DNA from: a virus
DNA length: 64,000 nucleotides
Strand: one strand, 5' to 3'
IMG/VR virus record: IMGVR_UViG_3300019757_000093
Location: 1 to 64,000 of that record
Shown here in pieces: positions 9,271 to 16,797 of the stretch. The first letter of the stretch is position 1. Each line of letters starts with the position of its first letter. A program made the translations under genes and the position numbers. The notes under the pieces are model-generated. The model had not been told where the DNA came from. It did not search any database and worked only from the letters and a program-made list of their open reading frames with translations.

Positions 9271-9857
9271 TAATATTCCTTTCTTGTTTTGATATATTTG
9301 TCCATTCTATTTTTATAAAACCCCATTAAATGATCAAGATCATGGGACTCTAATATTCCTAGTTTTTGCTTATCTAATTTATATTCAAGATATCTAATTT
9401 TCTCAACAAAAGATCTTCCTATATTAACTCCATGTAAATCGTTATATTCTTGGATGGTTTCATTAAATGAAATAAAACTTCTTAAGAATTTCATAACTCC
9501 TAACATTTCTTCTATAGAATAGTCATTATGATAGGTACATAATTGAACACAATCATTCCCAAATCTAGTAAAATATTTTTCAACATCATTCAAAGAAAGT
9601 ATTCTCATATTAATTAGATTACTTGCAAAATTATAATGGAACTTCGAATCTTCCATCATAGTCTCCGTTATTTCTAATTGCTCGGTTACTCTTTCTTTTT
9701 CCCATTCCATATCGTTTAATAATTCTTCTAATTCTAGAATTTCATTTTCATAACTACTAAGATCAATTTTGTTTTTAAAATTAATCGTTCCTTTTAATTT
9801 TTCTAAAGATTCCTTTTTTCTAAAAAGGTATTCTTTAAAATGAGCCAGAGAATCCAT
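9270..9857 (-). CDS. Coiled-coil protein, 195 aa
   Basis: Residues ~10-75 form a strongly predicted coiled coil (heptads of Leu, Ile and Met with Glu/Lys flanks), followed by a helical C-terminal domain. The function is not recognised. It is joined to both neighbours: its start overlaps the preceding stop and its own stop overlaps the start of the next gene (TAATG), so it is part of the same translational unit as the paralogue pair. Confidence 0.6.
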   Translation of the reverse strand: MDSLAHFKEYLFRKKESLEKLKGTINFKNKIDLSSYENEILELEELLNDMEWEKERVTEQLEITETMMEDSKFHYNFASNLINMRILSLNDVEKYFTRFGNDCVQLCTYHNDYSIEEMLGVMKFLRSFISFNETIQEYNDLHGVNIGRSFVEKIRYLEYKLDKQKLGILESHDLDHLMGFYKNRMDKYIKTRKEY

Positions 9858-9858
9858 A

Positions 9859-10332
9859 TTAACCCCTATAGTTTTTTTCTTGGATCTGACTCTTAAATTG
9901 ATTTAAAATATTTTCTCCAAAGTTCCCATTACTAGTTAAAAACCTAATAGGATTCTGCTGGAACTCGGCCCATTTCTGATCATGTTCGATCGGCATAATA
10001 TAAGTATCTGTAATACAATCTCGAAAAGTATCAAAATTTACTCTATTACTAATATACTTATATAATATATTTAAATCTGTAAAATTTAAATACTCTATTG
10101 ATTTATTACTTTTTGGTCTTAGTAGTAAATCCATTTCATATGAAGGAACATCTATTTCTATATCCTCTATATCTAATACTTTTTCACCAGTACGTAATAT
10201 ATCACTTACACCTACAGTACTTAAAAAAACTCTACCATAAGTCATTACTATACTATCAGTATTTAGATATTCTAGTTCGGAACTATCTCCGTCTAAAGAT
10301 TTTACTCTTAATCTTTTACCTGGTACTAACAT
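9859..10332 (-). CDS. Unknown protein, 157 aa
   Basis: The protein starts with MLVPGKRLRVKSLDGDSSELEYL, which resembles a small beta-barrel, followed by a helical half. No catalytic or metal motif is visible. The start has the good ribosome binding site AAAGGAGATGGT. It directly precedes the coiled-coil gene and follows the 40-residue membrane microprotein. Confidence 0.6.
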   Translation of the reverse strand: MLVPGKRLRVKSLDGDSSELEYLNTDSIVMTYGRVFLSTVGVSDILRTGEKVLDIEDIEIDVPSYEMDLLLRPKSNKSIEYLNFTDLNILYKYISNRVNFDTFRDCITDTYIMPIEHDQKWAEFQQNPIRFLTSNGNFGENILNQFKSQIQEKNYRG

Positions 10333-10342
10333 ACCATCTCCT

Positions 10343-10465
10343 TTATCTTATATTATTATGGATATATTTTAATAATATTAATTGAAATATTATTACTAAA
10401 AAAAGACTGATTAAAAATATATCCATTAATGTTAATTTATCTAATATACCTTCTATATTAGACAT
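10343..10465 (-). CDS. Membrane microprotein, 40 aa
   Basis: A 40-codon frame fills the gap between two genes. It starts with ATG at 10465, overlapping the stop of the preceding gene (TAATG), and stops just before the ribosome binding site of the next gene. Residues ~15-33 (IFLISLFLVIIFQLILL) form one clear membrane-spanning segment with a short, weakly charged tail. The exact fit in the gap and the coupling support a real gene. The role is unknown; single-span phage peptides include lysis and anti-host proteins. Confidence 0.55.
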   Translation of the reverse strand: MSNIEGILDKLTLMDIFLISLFLVIIFQLILLKYIHNNIR

Positions 10466-11085
10466 TAATAATCTCTTACCAATTTTAATTTTCTAATTTC
10501 CTCTTTTACTTCTTGAGAAATAGTACTACTTTCTAAATCTTGCATTATTCTAGAATGTATTAAACCACCTAGACTTCCATTTAAACCATAGATTTCTTGT
10601 TTATTATTTATCTCTAAATGCTTTAATAATAAAAGAATAATATATTCATTATTTCGCTGTAAAGCAGATAATAAAGTAGTTCCATCTAAATCTACATCCG
10701 TAACGAAAATATTATCTAATATAAACTTAAATATTTTTGGTCTATTACATTTAGCAGCGGCCATAACATTAGATTGTAATCCTACAAAAGCAGCACTATT
10801 TAATACACCATCATTATGAAACATATCTGATTGAAATAAAGTTCCATAGTAGTTATTAAATAGTAATAATAATTCATCGTCATCAAAATTAGGCATTATC
10901 TCAGCATCTACTTTAGTTGCTTCTCCTAATTTTTCTTTGAATCTTAACCACCAACCAAGTGGAGCAGATCCATTATTTTCATCACAAATCTTAGTAAATA
11001 AATCTTTAAAGTATTGTGGGTTTTTTACTATTTCTATCAGTTGATCTTTATCTAATTTATCACAAATATCCATTGTATTGTTCAT
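10465..11085 (-). CDS. Ankyrin-like repeat protein candidate, 206 aa
   Basis: Residues ~95-165 show the spacing of two or three weak ankyrin-type repeats (helix-turn-helix units with DLDGTTLLSALQRNN...ILLLLKH). The N-terminal half is helical and unrecognised. Ankyrin proteins usually bind other proteins, so a host-interaction role would fit, but the repeats are degenerate and the call is tentative. The start follows AAAAAGGAGAAACT. Confidence 0.45.
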   Translation of the reverse strand: MNNTMDICDKLDKDQLIEIVKNPQYFKDLFTKICDENNGSAPLGWWLRFKEKLGEATKVDAEIMPNFDDDELLLLFNNYYGTLFQSDMFHNDGVLNSAAFVGLQSNVMAAAKCNRPKIFKFILDNIFVTDVDLDGTTLLSALQRNNEYIILLLLKHLEINNKQEIYGLNGSLGGLIHSRIMQDLESSTISQEVKEEIRKLKLVRDY

Positions 11086-11097
11086 AGTTTCTCCTTT

Positions 11098-11277
11098 TTA
11101 TTTTAAACTAAAAGAACCATTTCCTTTTATCATTGATAAAGGTTTAGCTAGTTCTTTTTCTCTATTTTCTCGAGTGAACTTTTCTTGTTTTAAAAGTTTT
11201 AATAATTGTTTATCTCGATTACCTACTTTTCTAGTAACTTCTCTTTCCATTGTTTTTAATAATTCCATAAACGCCAT
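11098..11277 (-). CDS. Small basic protein with C-terminal LS-KG-NG-FSL motif
   Basis: The protein has 59 residues from the ATG at 11277, which follows AAAAGGAGATGT right after the preceding stop. An earlier in-frame ATG at 11307, inside the preceding gene and after AAAGGAAAGA, would give 69 residues. The body is a charged helix rich in Lys, Arg and Glu. The end, KPLSMIKGNGSFSLK, matches the end of the neighbouring small protein at 11288-11533 (KKLSIKKGKNGFSLS), although the bodies differ. Both follow a radical SAM gene. Confidence 0.55.
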   Translation of the reverse strand: MAFMELLKTMEREVTRKVGNRDKQLLKLLKQEKFTRENREKELAKPLSMIKGNGSFSLK

Positions 11278-11287
11278 ACATCTCCTT

Positions 11288-11533
11288 TTAAGATAAGCTA
11301 AATCCATTCTTTCCTTTTTTTATGGAAAGCTTTTTTGATTTTTGCTTTTTTAATTCTTCTTGTTCTTTCTTGAATTTTTTTAATTCTTTATTAACAAATT
11401 TATAATATAAACCTTGGATATCGACATAAGAACTATCCTCGTTGGAGTTACTATTCCAAGTTTCCGTTCTATAATATCTGTTATTTTTATTACCTCCTAG
11501 AGAGTCCCAAAAAACATCAATATCTATATTCAT
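11288..11533 (-). CDS. Small protein with C-terminal LS-KG-NG-FSL motif, 81 aa
   Basis: The gene begins 2 bases after the stop of the radical SAM gene, with the weak ribosome binding site AAAGAAATAGAT. The N-terminal half is acidic and Asn/Ser-rich; the second half is a Lys-rich helix, and the protein ends in KKLSIKKGKNGFSLS. This ending is shared with the next small protein. Function is unknown; a peptide substrate or partner of the radical SAM enzyme is one possibility, not shown. Confidence 0.5.
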   Translation of the reverse strand: MNIDIDVFWDSLGGNKNNRYYRTETWNSNSNEDSSYVDIQGLYYKFVNKELKKFKKEQEELKKQKSKKLSIKKGKNGFSLS

Positions 11534-11535
11534 AT

Positions 11536-12594
11536 CTATTTCTTTTTATCGGCCTGTCTAAATAAGTCAGCTGAAGAAATTTTTTTAGGTTCTTCTTTTT
11601 TAGTGTATTTAGATGTATCTCCACATACTCCAGAAAATGAGAAAGTTTTATTTAGATCTACTTGATCAGCCCCAGCAAATGGAATATAATTTTCTGGTTT
11701 TTTAAAAGCATCACCTAAAACAGTATCATTAATAGCTTGTTGTTCTGGATTATTAATACAACCAGAACATGGACCAAGTACCTGAGATATATCGACTGTC
11801 ATATCTCTCATCTTATTCATATTATCTGTCGAGATTTCACTTAGATCAATAACAGTACTACATCTATCATATTCTCCAAATACTAATCTTCCTTTTTCTG
11901 TAATCATCGGTTTACAAAAAGTTGTTATACTATGAGTTTTTATATAATCAATAGCTTTAAAAAGTTTTCCGTCCATCTCTTTAAGAACGTTATACATATT
12001 AAAACAACTAGTACTTTTTCTGAAAGCTTCTTTTTGATGTTTAGTAATACTTCTCATATTATCTTTTGCCCTACCAACTGGAATAATACCATTAGGTAAA
12101 TCATTACATACTATTATTCCTAAACCTTCTCCGTACTTCTTTACTAATTTATTAAACCCTTTTTCAATTTGAGGATATCTCTTTTTATGATTAGGATATA
12201 ATTTTGGAACTGTAGTAATTTGCATTAGTAAATGATCATTATTACGTAATCTTTTAATTACCTCTTTTTTCATTTTCTTTAAATCAGCTCGTTGTAATTC
12301 GTCTTTAGCTGGTTTTTGAAAAATCTCCCCATTAGAAATAATTGTTATAGGTAGTGTTAATTCTCCATCAGGCCCTTTAAAAGCCTTCAGGTATTTATCA
12401 AGAATTGTAATAAATTCTGGATGAGTTAAAGGCTCTCCACCAGTTATTTGAATAGTAGTAGTCAATGGACTTAACTTAGAAAATGCTATCATTTTATCTA
12501 TCATTCCTAAAGTCGCATGTTCTCCTAAAACAGTACTATTTTGCATACAGTGAGGACAACCCTCCTCACAATAATTTGTAATTCTATGTGTCAT
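11536..12594 (-). CDS. Radical SAM enzyme
   Basis: Residues 9-16 are CEEGCPHC, the CxxxCxxC motif that binds the 4Fe-4S cluster used to cleave S-adenosylmethionine, and residues 52-54 are the GGE motif that contacts SAM. The N-terminus before the cluster is very short. The C-terminal part has further cysteines (about 197, 227, 245, 276 and 279, the last two in GPCSGC), in the manner of SPASM-like auxiliary cluster domains of peptide- or sugar-modifying members. The start has AAGGAGCAAAAAGA. Two small proteins with a common C-terminal motif follow immediately. Possible roles are peptide modification, base modification or anaerobic metabolism; the family-level call is firm and the substrate open. 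Confidence 0.85.
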   Translation of the reverse strand: MTHRITNYCEEGCPHCMQNSTVLGEHATLGMIDKMIAFSKLSPLTTTIQITGGEPLTHPEFITILDKYLKAFKGPDGELTLPITIISNGEIFQKPAKDELQRADLKKMKKEVIKRLRNNDHLLMQITTVPKLYPNHKKRYPQIEKGFNKLVKKYGEGLGIIVCNDLPNGIIPVGRAKDNMRSITKHQKEAFRKSTSCFNMYNVLKEMDGKLFKAIDYIKTHSITTFCKPMITEKGRLVFGEYDRCSTVIDLSEISTDNMNKMRDMTVDISQVLGPCSGCINNPEQQAINDTVLGDAFKKPENYIPFAGADQVDLNKTFSFSGVCGDTSKYTKKEEPKKISSADLFRQADKKK

Positions 12595-12606
12595 TCTTTT
12601 TGCTCC

Positions 12607-13113
12607 TTACCAGCTTAATTCTTGTTCTAAAATAAAGTTCTTATCTTTATCTTCTAAACTACGTTGTTTTTTTATAATAAGACTATTCTTAATATATAAC
12701 TGTAACTCATGAGGTAAACAATTAGCCATAATAGCTTGTTTACATAAGAATCTAATATCCTCATTATCAACATTACTTGTTTCAAAGTACTTTTCAAAAT
12801 TCTTTCTTCTGAATTCATGTATTTGATTATCGTTATAATTTTCTATTAATATAATATAAATTATAAGAATTACGAAAAATAGAAGAGCGCTAATACCATT
12901 TGATACTAAACTAATATCTTGTGATCTTTCAATCATTAATAATACCCCGAAATTATATAATAAACCACACAATAAAGTTATAGTTATAAATATATTTAGT
13001 AATAGTGGCTTTAATAATTTTTTTGGAGAAGTACTTTGATTATATTCTTTGAACTTATATAATGCTATAAATTCCTCAAAATTATGTACTTCCTTATATG
13101 TATTTTTAAACAC
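12607..13113 (-). CDS. Two-span membrane protein, 168 aa
   Basis: Two strong membrane segments lie at about residues 35-60 and 69-91, with a basic N-terminal part and a soluble helical C-terminal domain of about 75 residues. The start codon is GTG after AAAGGAAAAAC. No family is recognised. It lies just upstream of the radical SAM gene in the same operon. Confidence 0.6.
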   Translation of the reverse strand: MFKNTYKEVHNFEEFIALYKFKEYNQSTSPKKLLKPLLLNIFITITLLCGLLYNFGVLLMIERSQDISLVSNGISALLFFVILIIYIILIENYNDNQIHEFRRKNFEKYFETSNVDNEDIRFLCKQAIMANCLPHELQLYIKNSLIIKKQRSLEDKDKNFILEQELSW

Positions 13114-13133
13114 GTTTTTCCTTTTATTTTAAT

Positions 13134-13529
13134 TTATTTATTTTTAATGTATTTAATTTCTTCTTCGCTTAACTTAGAATATACCTTATCTAATTTTTCA
13201 ATCTTAGTTTCTTCTGTAATATCTATTTCTTGTATATTACTAACACCAACTGTTATTACCATTAGAGTACCTGGAACTATCTTATTATCATAATATTCTC
13301 CACTTTTTCTTCTAAAATCAATTACTACTTTATTACGAATATCATCGGTTGCTTTAGTAGCTTTTTTTATACCTACATATTCTATTTTAGACCAATCAGC
13401 ATATTCGCTAGTACTATCTATATTTAAACAATAAATTTCACCTGAGTTATCCTTAGCCAGGAAAATATCTTTCGTGAACTTACTATCTTGTTTTTCTATA
13501 GCTTCTTGTAAATCATTTATATTTGTCAT
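13134..13529 (-). CDS. Unknown protein, 131 aa
   Basis: An alpha/beta protein with a central beta-rich part around VIDFRRKSGEYYDNKIVPGTLMVITVGVSN (residues ~68-98). No motif of a known family is visible. The ribosome binding site is AAAAAGGAAAAAA. It is packed in the operon between the membrane protein at 12607 and the 117-residue protein at 13541. Confidence 0.55.
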   Translation of the reverse strand: MTNINDLQEAIEKQDSKFTKDIFLAKDNSGEIYCLNIDSTSEYADWSKIEYVGIKKATKATDDIRNKVVIDFRRKSGEYYDNKIVPGTLMVITVGVSNIQEIDITEETKIEKLDKVYSKLSEEEIKYIKNK

Positions 13530-13540
13530 TTTTTTCCTTT

Positions 13541-13894
13541 TTAGTATTCAATAAGTAAATCAGATGCATTGGAAATATTATCATCTTGATATTCTTTTAT
13601 TTTTTTATCTGCTTCTTCATTAATATAAATTTCCATATATCTTCTCAAACCAAGAATAGTTATTTCTGATAACGTGCTACCAGTAATAAGTTCATAAAAA
13701 GTTTTAGTAAATGATAGAAATATTTCTTTAATATAATGTATTTGCGACATAGCAGTTGTATTATGGGTTCTCATAGTATCAAGTAAAAATCTATTTCCAT
13801 GTTGGAATAAACCTGATTTCATAGCTTCTGCCGCTAATTCAAAATAAGTCATATAATCGCATTCGTTAGTTTCTATAAATATTTTCTGTTTCAT
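13541..13894 (-). CDS. Unknown helical protein, 117 aa
   Basis: The protein is almost entirely helical, with an acidic C-terminus (KEYQDDNISNASDLLIEY). It has no cysteine pair, membrane span or known motif. The start follows AGGGGATAAA. Its operon position between two unrecognised genes gives no functional hint. Confidence 0.55.
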   Translation of the reverse strand: MKQKIFIETNECDYMTYFELAAEAMKSGLFQHGNRFLLDTMRTHNTTAMSQIHYIKEIFLSFTKTFYELITGSTLSEITILGLRRYMEIYINEEADKKIKEYQDDNISNASDLLIEY

Positions 13895-13902
13895 TTTATC
13901 CC

Positions 13903-14154
13903 CTAATTTGAAGTACGAACTTCTATTTGATCTATATGATCCGGTAAATCTTTTAAATTAATAGTACGTGAAAAACAACCATTACCAGCTCCAGTAATTA
14001 CCTCTGGAATATACGGAGATTCTTCTATAATATCCATAATTTCCTGAGTAGTCTCTAAACCTAATTCATCATTATTATTTTTAATAACTCGAGCTTTTTG
14101 AGCTCTTGTTACACTATCAGTTGAATGGCCATAAATAGCAATCGTTCGTCCCAT
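13903..14154 (-). CDS. Unknown small protein, 83 aa
   Basis: The short protein begins MGRTIAIYGHSTDSVTRAQK, where a beta strand and a following GHSTDS turn hint at a small nucleotide-fold fragment, but it is too short to assign. It has no other motif. The start has AAAAGGATTTAAA. Confidence 0.55.
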   Translation of the reverse strand: MGRTIAIYGHSTDSVTRAQKARVIKNNNDELGLETTQEIMDIIEESPYIPEVITGAGNGCFSRTINLKDLPDHIDQIEVRTSN

Positions 14155-14167
14155 TTTAAATCCTTTT

Positions 14168-14587
14168 TTATTTATTAAATTTTTTTTTGAATTCTTCTAC
14201 TTCAAATTTCATGTTAGTTAGAAAGTTTTTAAAAGATAATCCAGTAATAGCAAAACCATCTGAACTTCCTAACTTTCTAGTACCTATACCCATAGCAGTA
14301 TTTACTATTTCTATTTTATATTTTTCACTAGTAAGAGTATTACTTTTTGCCTTTTGAGTACTTAAATGTTTCATGTACTTATAAAAAAGATCACATTCTC
14401 TTTCTGGTTCAATACCAACAGCTTTTTGAAATTTAGTAATATCGTCTATGATCGTGATATTCGGATAATCTCCTCTATCATAAGCTTCTTTATTACTTTC
14501 ATCTATGATTAGCTTACATCTATTTAATAGATTAGTAGCTGCTAATAACTTATCCTCTAAAGCAATATTTTTTTCTTTTAATGTCAT
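14168..14587 (-). CDS. Unknown protein, 139 aa
   Basis: The N-terminal ~35 residues are a coiled-coil-like helix (KEKNIALEDKLLAATNLLNR); the rest is mixed alpha/beta with a short glycine-containing segment MGIGTRKLGSSDG near residues 101-113. No family is recognised. It lies immediately after the gamma-glutamylcyclotransferase-like gene. Confidence 0.55.
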   Translation of the reverse strand: MTLKEKNIALEDKLLAATNLLNRCKLIIDESNKEAYDRGDYPNITIIDDITKFQKAVGIEPERECDLFYKYMKHLSTQKAKSNTLTSEKYKIEIVNTAMGIGTRKLGSSDGFAITGLSFKNFLTNMKFEVEEFKKKFNK

Positions 14588-14597
14588 AATTTACCTT

Positions 14598-15026
14598 TTA
14601 CTCTATCCACTCAGAAATAAATTCTTTATGTTTTAATTGATTCTCCGTTAGTCTATTACTTTTTATATAACATACCGCTAAGAAAACCTGATCTAAATAT
14701 GGTTCTTTTACAAGAATTCTAGATCTAGTATATAATTCTGGAACTCCTTCAAACCAATCTAATTCATCCATTTGAGAAGTTGGTACTTCCCAAATTTCCC
14801 CTTTAATAATTTTACCTTCTCCTAAGGGAGCTTTTTGTAAAAAAGGAAAATATCTTTTCGATTTAAACATAAAATGGCCATATTTAGTTTCGGTTTTATA
14901 TAAAAACTCAGCTCCTAATTTTTGCATTACGGCATTATTACAACAGTCGCTTTTTAAAGTACCATATACAAATACTTTCTTTGTTTGAGGAATAGGTAAA
15001 TCCCTATCCTCGTTATTTATATCCAT
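14598..15026 (-). CDS. Gamma-glutamylcyclotransferase-like (AIG2/GGCT fold) protein
   Basis: Residues 18-25, VFVYGTLK, form the diagnostic substrate loop of the GGCT-like fold; an acidic residue in GEIWE (about 76-80) occupies the place of the catalytic glutamate, and LDWFEG (89-94) is the typical follow-up motif. The length of 142 residues fits a single-domain member. Relatives cyclise gamma-glutamyl amines or act on gamma-glutamyl peptides; in phages the role is not settled and could be modification of amino-acid-linked bases or host metabolism. The start follows AAAAAGGATATACT. Confidence 0.8.
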   Translation of the reverse strand: MDINNEDRDLPIPQTKKVFVYGTLKSDCCNNAVMQKLGAEFLYKTETKYGHFMFKSKRYFPFLQKAPLGEGKIIKGEIWEVPTSQMDELDWFEGVPELYTRSRILVKEPYLDQVFLAVCYIKSNRLTENQLKHKEFISEWIE

Positions 15027-15038
15027 AGTATATCCTTT

Positions 15039-15392
15039 TTAATCTTTGGAAAATTCTATATCTAAATCTTCTAATCTAAAAATACAATTCATTAATTCTG
15101 GTCTAGCTTCTCCTGGTTCAAAATCACTAGTATTAAACATTACCAAAGCCATTTTTTCATTTCTTTCTTTAATAAGTACTTTCTTACCAATAGTACCTGG
15201 AAGATTCCAAATACAAGCAAAGTTTACTTGTACTTGATTATTTAATTTAATTTCTTCTGGGAATTCTTGAAAGCTATCAGTCTTAAATTCTGCTTCAAAA
15301 GCATCCATAAGTTTTTGAAAATTCTCTTGATTCTTTTCTATTGTATCGAAAGGAGCAGCCACTAACTCATTTATTTGATATATTTTACTCAT
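15039..15392 (-). CDS. Unknown protein, 117 aa
   Basis: An acidic alpha/beta protein with a beta-rich middle (VQVNFACIWNLPGTIGKKVLI, residues ~53-73) and a second strand pair near MALVMFNTSDFEPGE. The look is that of a small barrel or ferredoxin-like domain, but no family is recognised. The ribosome binding site is ACGGAGAAAAAA. Confidence 0.55.
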   Translation of the reverse strand: MSKIYQINELVAAPFDTIEKNQENFQKLMDAFEAEFKTDSFQEFPEEIKLNNQVQVNFACIWNLPGTIGKKVLIKERNEKMALVMFNTSDFEPGEARPELMNCIFRLEDLDIEFSKD

Positions 15393-15417
15393 TTTTTTCT
15401 CCGTTTTAATTTAATTT

Positions 15418-15846
15418 TTATTGTTCGAAAACAAACTTAGCTATTAATGATACTAATAAAGATATTTGAGAATCAAGTTTCTTTAATAATTCATCCACCT
15501 CAAATTTATTAGTATAATAAGTTTTTAATCTATCTATTCCCGTATGAATATTTTCAAGTAAAACATAATCTTCTACTGATAACTCATTCATGAATGGAAG
15601 AAACTTTAATTCCGTACCCAATAATTTACATTCATTTTGTAACATATTTAATTTTTTAATATTATCATTTTTTGGATTCTTAATTAAATATCTAGAAATC
15701 AACCCTATATTGGCAGCTTTTGTATTTAGAGCATGACAAAGTTCATCGTTTTCTTTTATTTTTAACTCAAGATTTTCTAGTCCAGGAATATCTAATTTAC
15801 AAAGATTTTTAAGTACTAGTTTAGGGATATTATCATTTATTAGCAT
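15418..15846 (-). CDS. Helical protein, 142 aa, possible distant paralogue of 16000-16440
   Basis: The sequence is all helical with heptad-like leucine spacing. Its first ~25 residues (ML-N--P---LK-LCKLDIPGLENL) resemble the start of the protein at 16000-16440 (ML-NLPIESLKALCLLKVPGYEKL), so the pair may be an old duplication. The start overlaps the end of the Cys-rich microprotein by 14 bases. Function is unknown. Confidence 0.55.
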   Translation of the reverse strand: MLINDNIPKLVLKNLCKLDIPGLENLELKIKENDELCHALNTKAANIGLISRYLIKNPKNDNIKKLNMLQNECKLLGTELKFLPFMNELSVEDYVLLENIHTGIDRLKTYYTNKFEVDELLKKLDSQISLLVSLIAKFVFEQ

Positions 15847-16003
15847 TCTTATTACCTTTCTTTCTTTTTAATTTTCTTCTACGTCTAGAACAACTTCTCT
15901 TATCAAAACATGCGATTGGAGTTCTATGATGAATCCAACCCTCTATATTTAATTTAGAATCTGGTTGTTTGCTTTTGCATAAATAACAAGTACCTGTACT
16001 CAT
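15833..16003 (-). CDS. Cys-rich zinc-binding microprotein, 56 aa
   Basis: A 56-codon frame fills the gap between two helical-protein genes. Its ATG at 16003 overlaps the preceding TGA (ATGA), typical of coupled translation. The protein has CYLC at residues 6-9, HH at 25-26, and C32 and C38, enough ligands for one zinc site, followed by an extremely basic tail (RSCSRRRRKLKRKKG). This composition suits nucleic acid binding, for example a small transcription or translation modulator. No specific family is recognised. Confidence 0.6.
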   Translation of the reverse strand: MSTGTCYLCKSKQPDSKLNIEGWIHHRTPIACFDKRSCSRRRRKLKRKKGNKNANK

Positions 16004-16440
16004 ACTAAGGTCTTTTCTTTATAATTACTAGCACTAATATATATAAATTTTATAGAGTTATCTATAATAATTAATTCCTTTTTGAATTTTTTAGATTCTA
16101 CAAAGCTTTCTAATGTAAAAATATTCTCTATATGTTTTATAACTACAACAATATGAGCTTCTACTCGAGGATTTATTTCTAAAAAAGTCCTAGCTATAAT
16201 ATTATTTTTTAAAGCTTTCATACAATTTTTTAAAACAGTTAATCTTTTAGATAGTACTTCGTTCCACACTACATTAGCCGTTTCTATATTCTCTATAGTT
16301 GCCTCCATGGATTGAATTCTATCTTCAAAGAATAATATTTCTTTTTCCATATTATCCACAGCCTCTTGAAGTTTTTCATAACCTGGTACTTTTAGTAGGC
16401 ATAAAGCCTTTAATGATTCTATTGGTAAATTAACTAACAT
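16000..16440 (-). CDS. Helical coiled-coil protein, 146 aa
   Basis: Residues ~20-60 form a coiled coil (KLQEAVDNMEKEILFFEDRI), and the remainder is helical and hydrophobic. The N-terminal block resembles that of the protein at 15418-15846. The start follows AGAAGGAGAAAAAT. It has no recognisable catalytic motif. Confidence 0.55.
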   Translation of the reverse strand: MLVNLPIESLKALCLLKVPGYEKLQEAVDNMEKEILFFEDRIQSMEATIENIETANVVWNEVLSKRLTVLKNCMKALKNNIIARTFLEINPRVEAHIVVVIKHIENIFTLESFVESKKFKKELIIIDNSIKFIYISASNYKEKTLV

Positions 16441-16741
16441 ATTTTTCTCCTTCTATGTTATCTAGTTCTAATGTATTTGGTCTATTATCGGAAGCTGGTA
16501 ATTCATTTTTATAAATAATATTTCCATGCCCATCAATAACCTTAACAACTCTTCTTACTTTTTCATTACATTGTATATACATATCATCATTACCTAATTG
16601 ATAGTTACCATCAATATTATCACTAAAACAATATTTCTGTTTAAAATCTTTTAGATTCTTAATTTCATTATAATCGTCTAAACCACTTAATGGAGCAGCC
16701 GTACATATTACAGTACCATTATCTAGTATACCTATTCTCAT
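16430..16741 (-). CDS. Unknown small beta-rich protein, 103 aa
   Basis: The protein is beta-rich with repeated short strands (MRIGILDNGTVICTAAPLSG at the start and VVKVIDGHGNIIYKNELPA near residues 66-84). No family is recognised. Its last bases overlap the start of the coiled-coil protein gene. The start has AAAGGAAATAAT. A dispersed palindromic repeat lies in its upstream gap. Confidence 0.55.
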   Translation of the reverse strand: MRIGILDNGTVICTAAPLSGLDDYNEIKNLKDFKQKYCFSDNIDGNYQLGNDDMYIQCNEKVRRVVKVIDGHGNIIYKNELPASDNRPNTLELDNIEGEKYVS

Positions 16742-16767
16742 ATTATTTCCTTTAAATTAAATCTTTT

Positions 16768-16797
16768 GCTAATAGCTAGCTCACTATACTAAGTTAT
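16768..16797 (+). repeat. Dispersed palindromic repeat, short form (copy E)
   Basis: The segment contains TAGCTAGCTCACTATACTAAG followed by TTA, the same core as the copies at 7764 and 60354. The second arm is degenerate here. It abuts the stop codon of the gene at 16794-17552 on the minus strand. Confidence 0.6.

Noticed and set aside
10098-10385. Plus-strand frame of 95 codons
   Set aside because: It is the antisense of the genes at 9859 and 10343, has no ribosome binding site, and consists mostly of Leu and Tyr as expected from a shadow of A+T-rich coding DNA.
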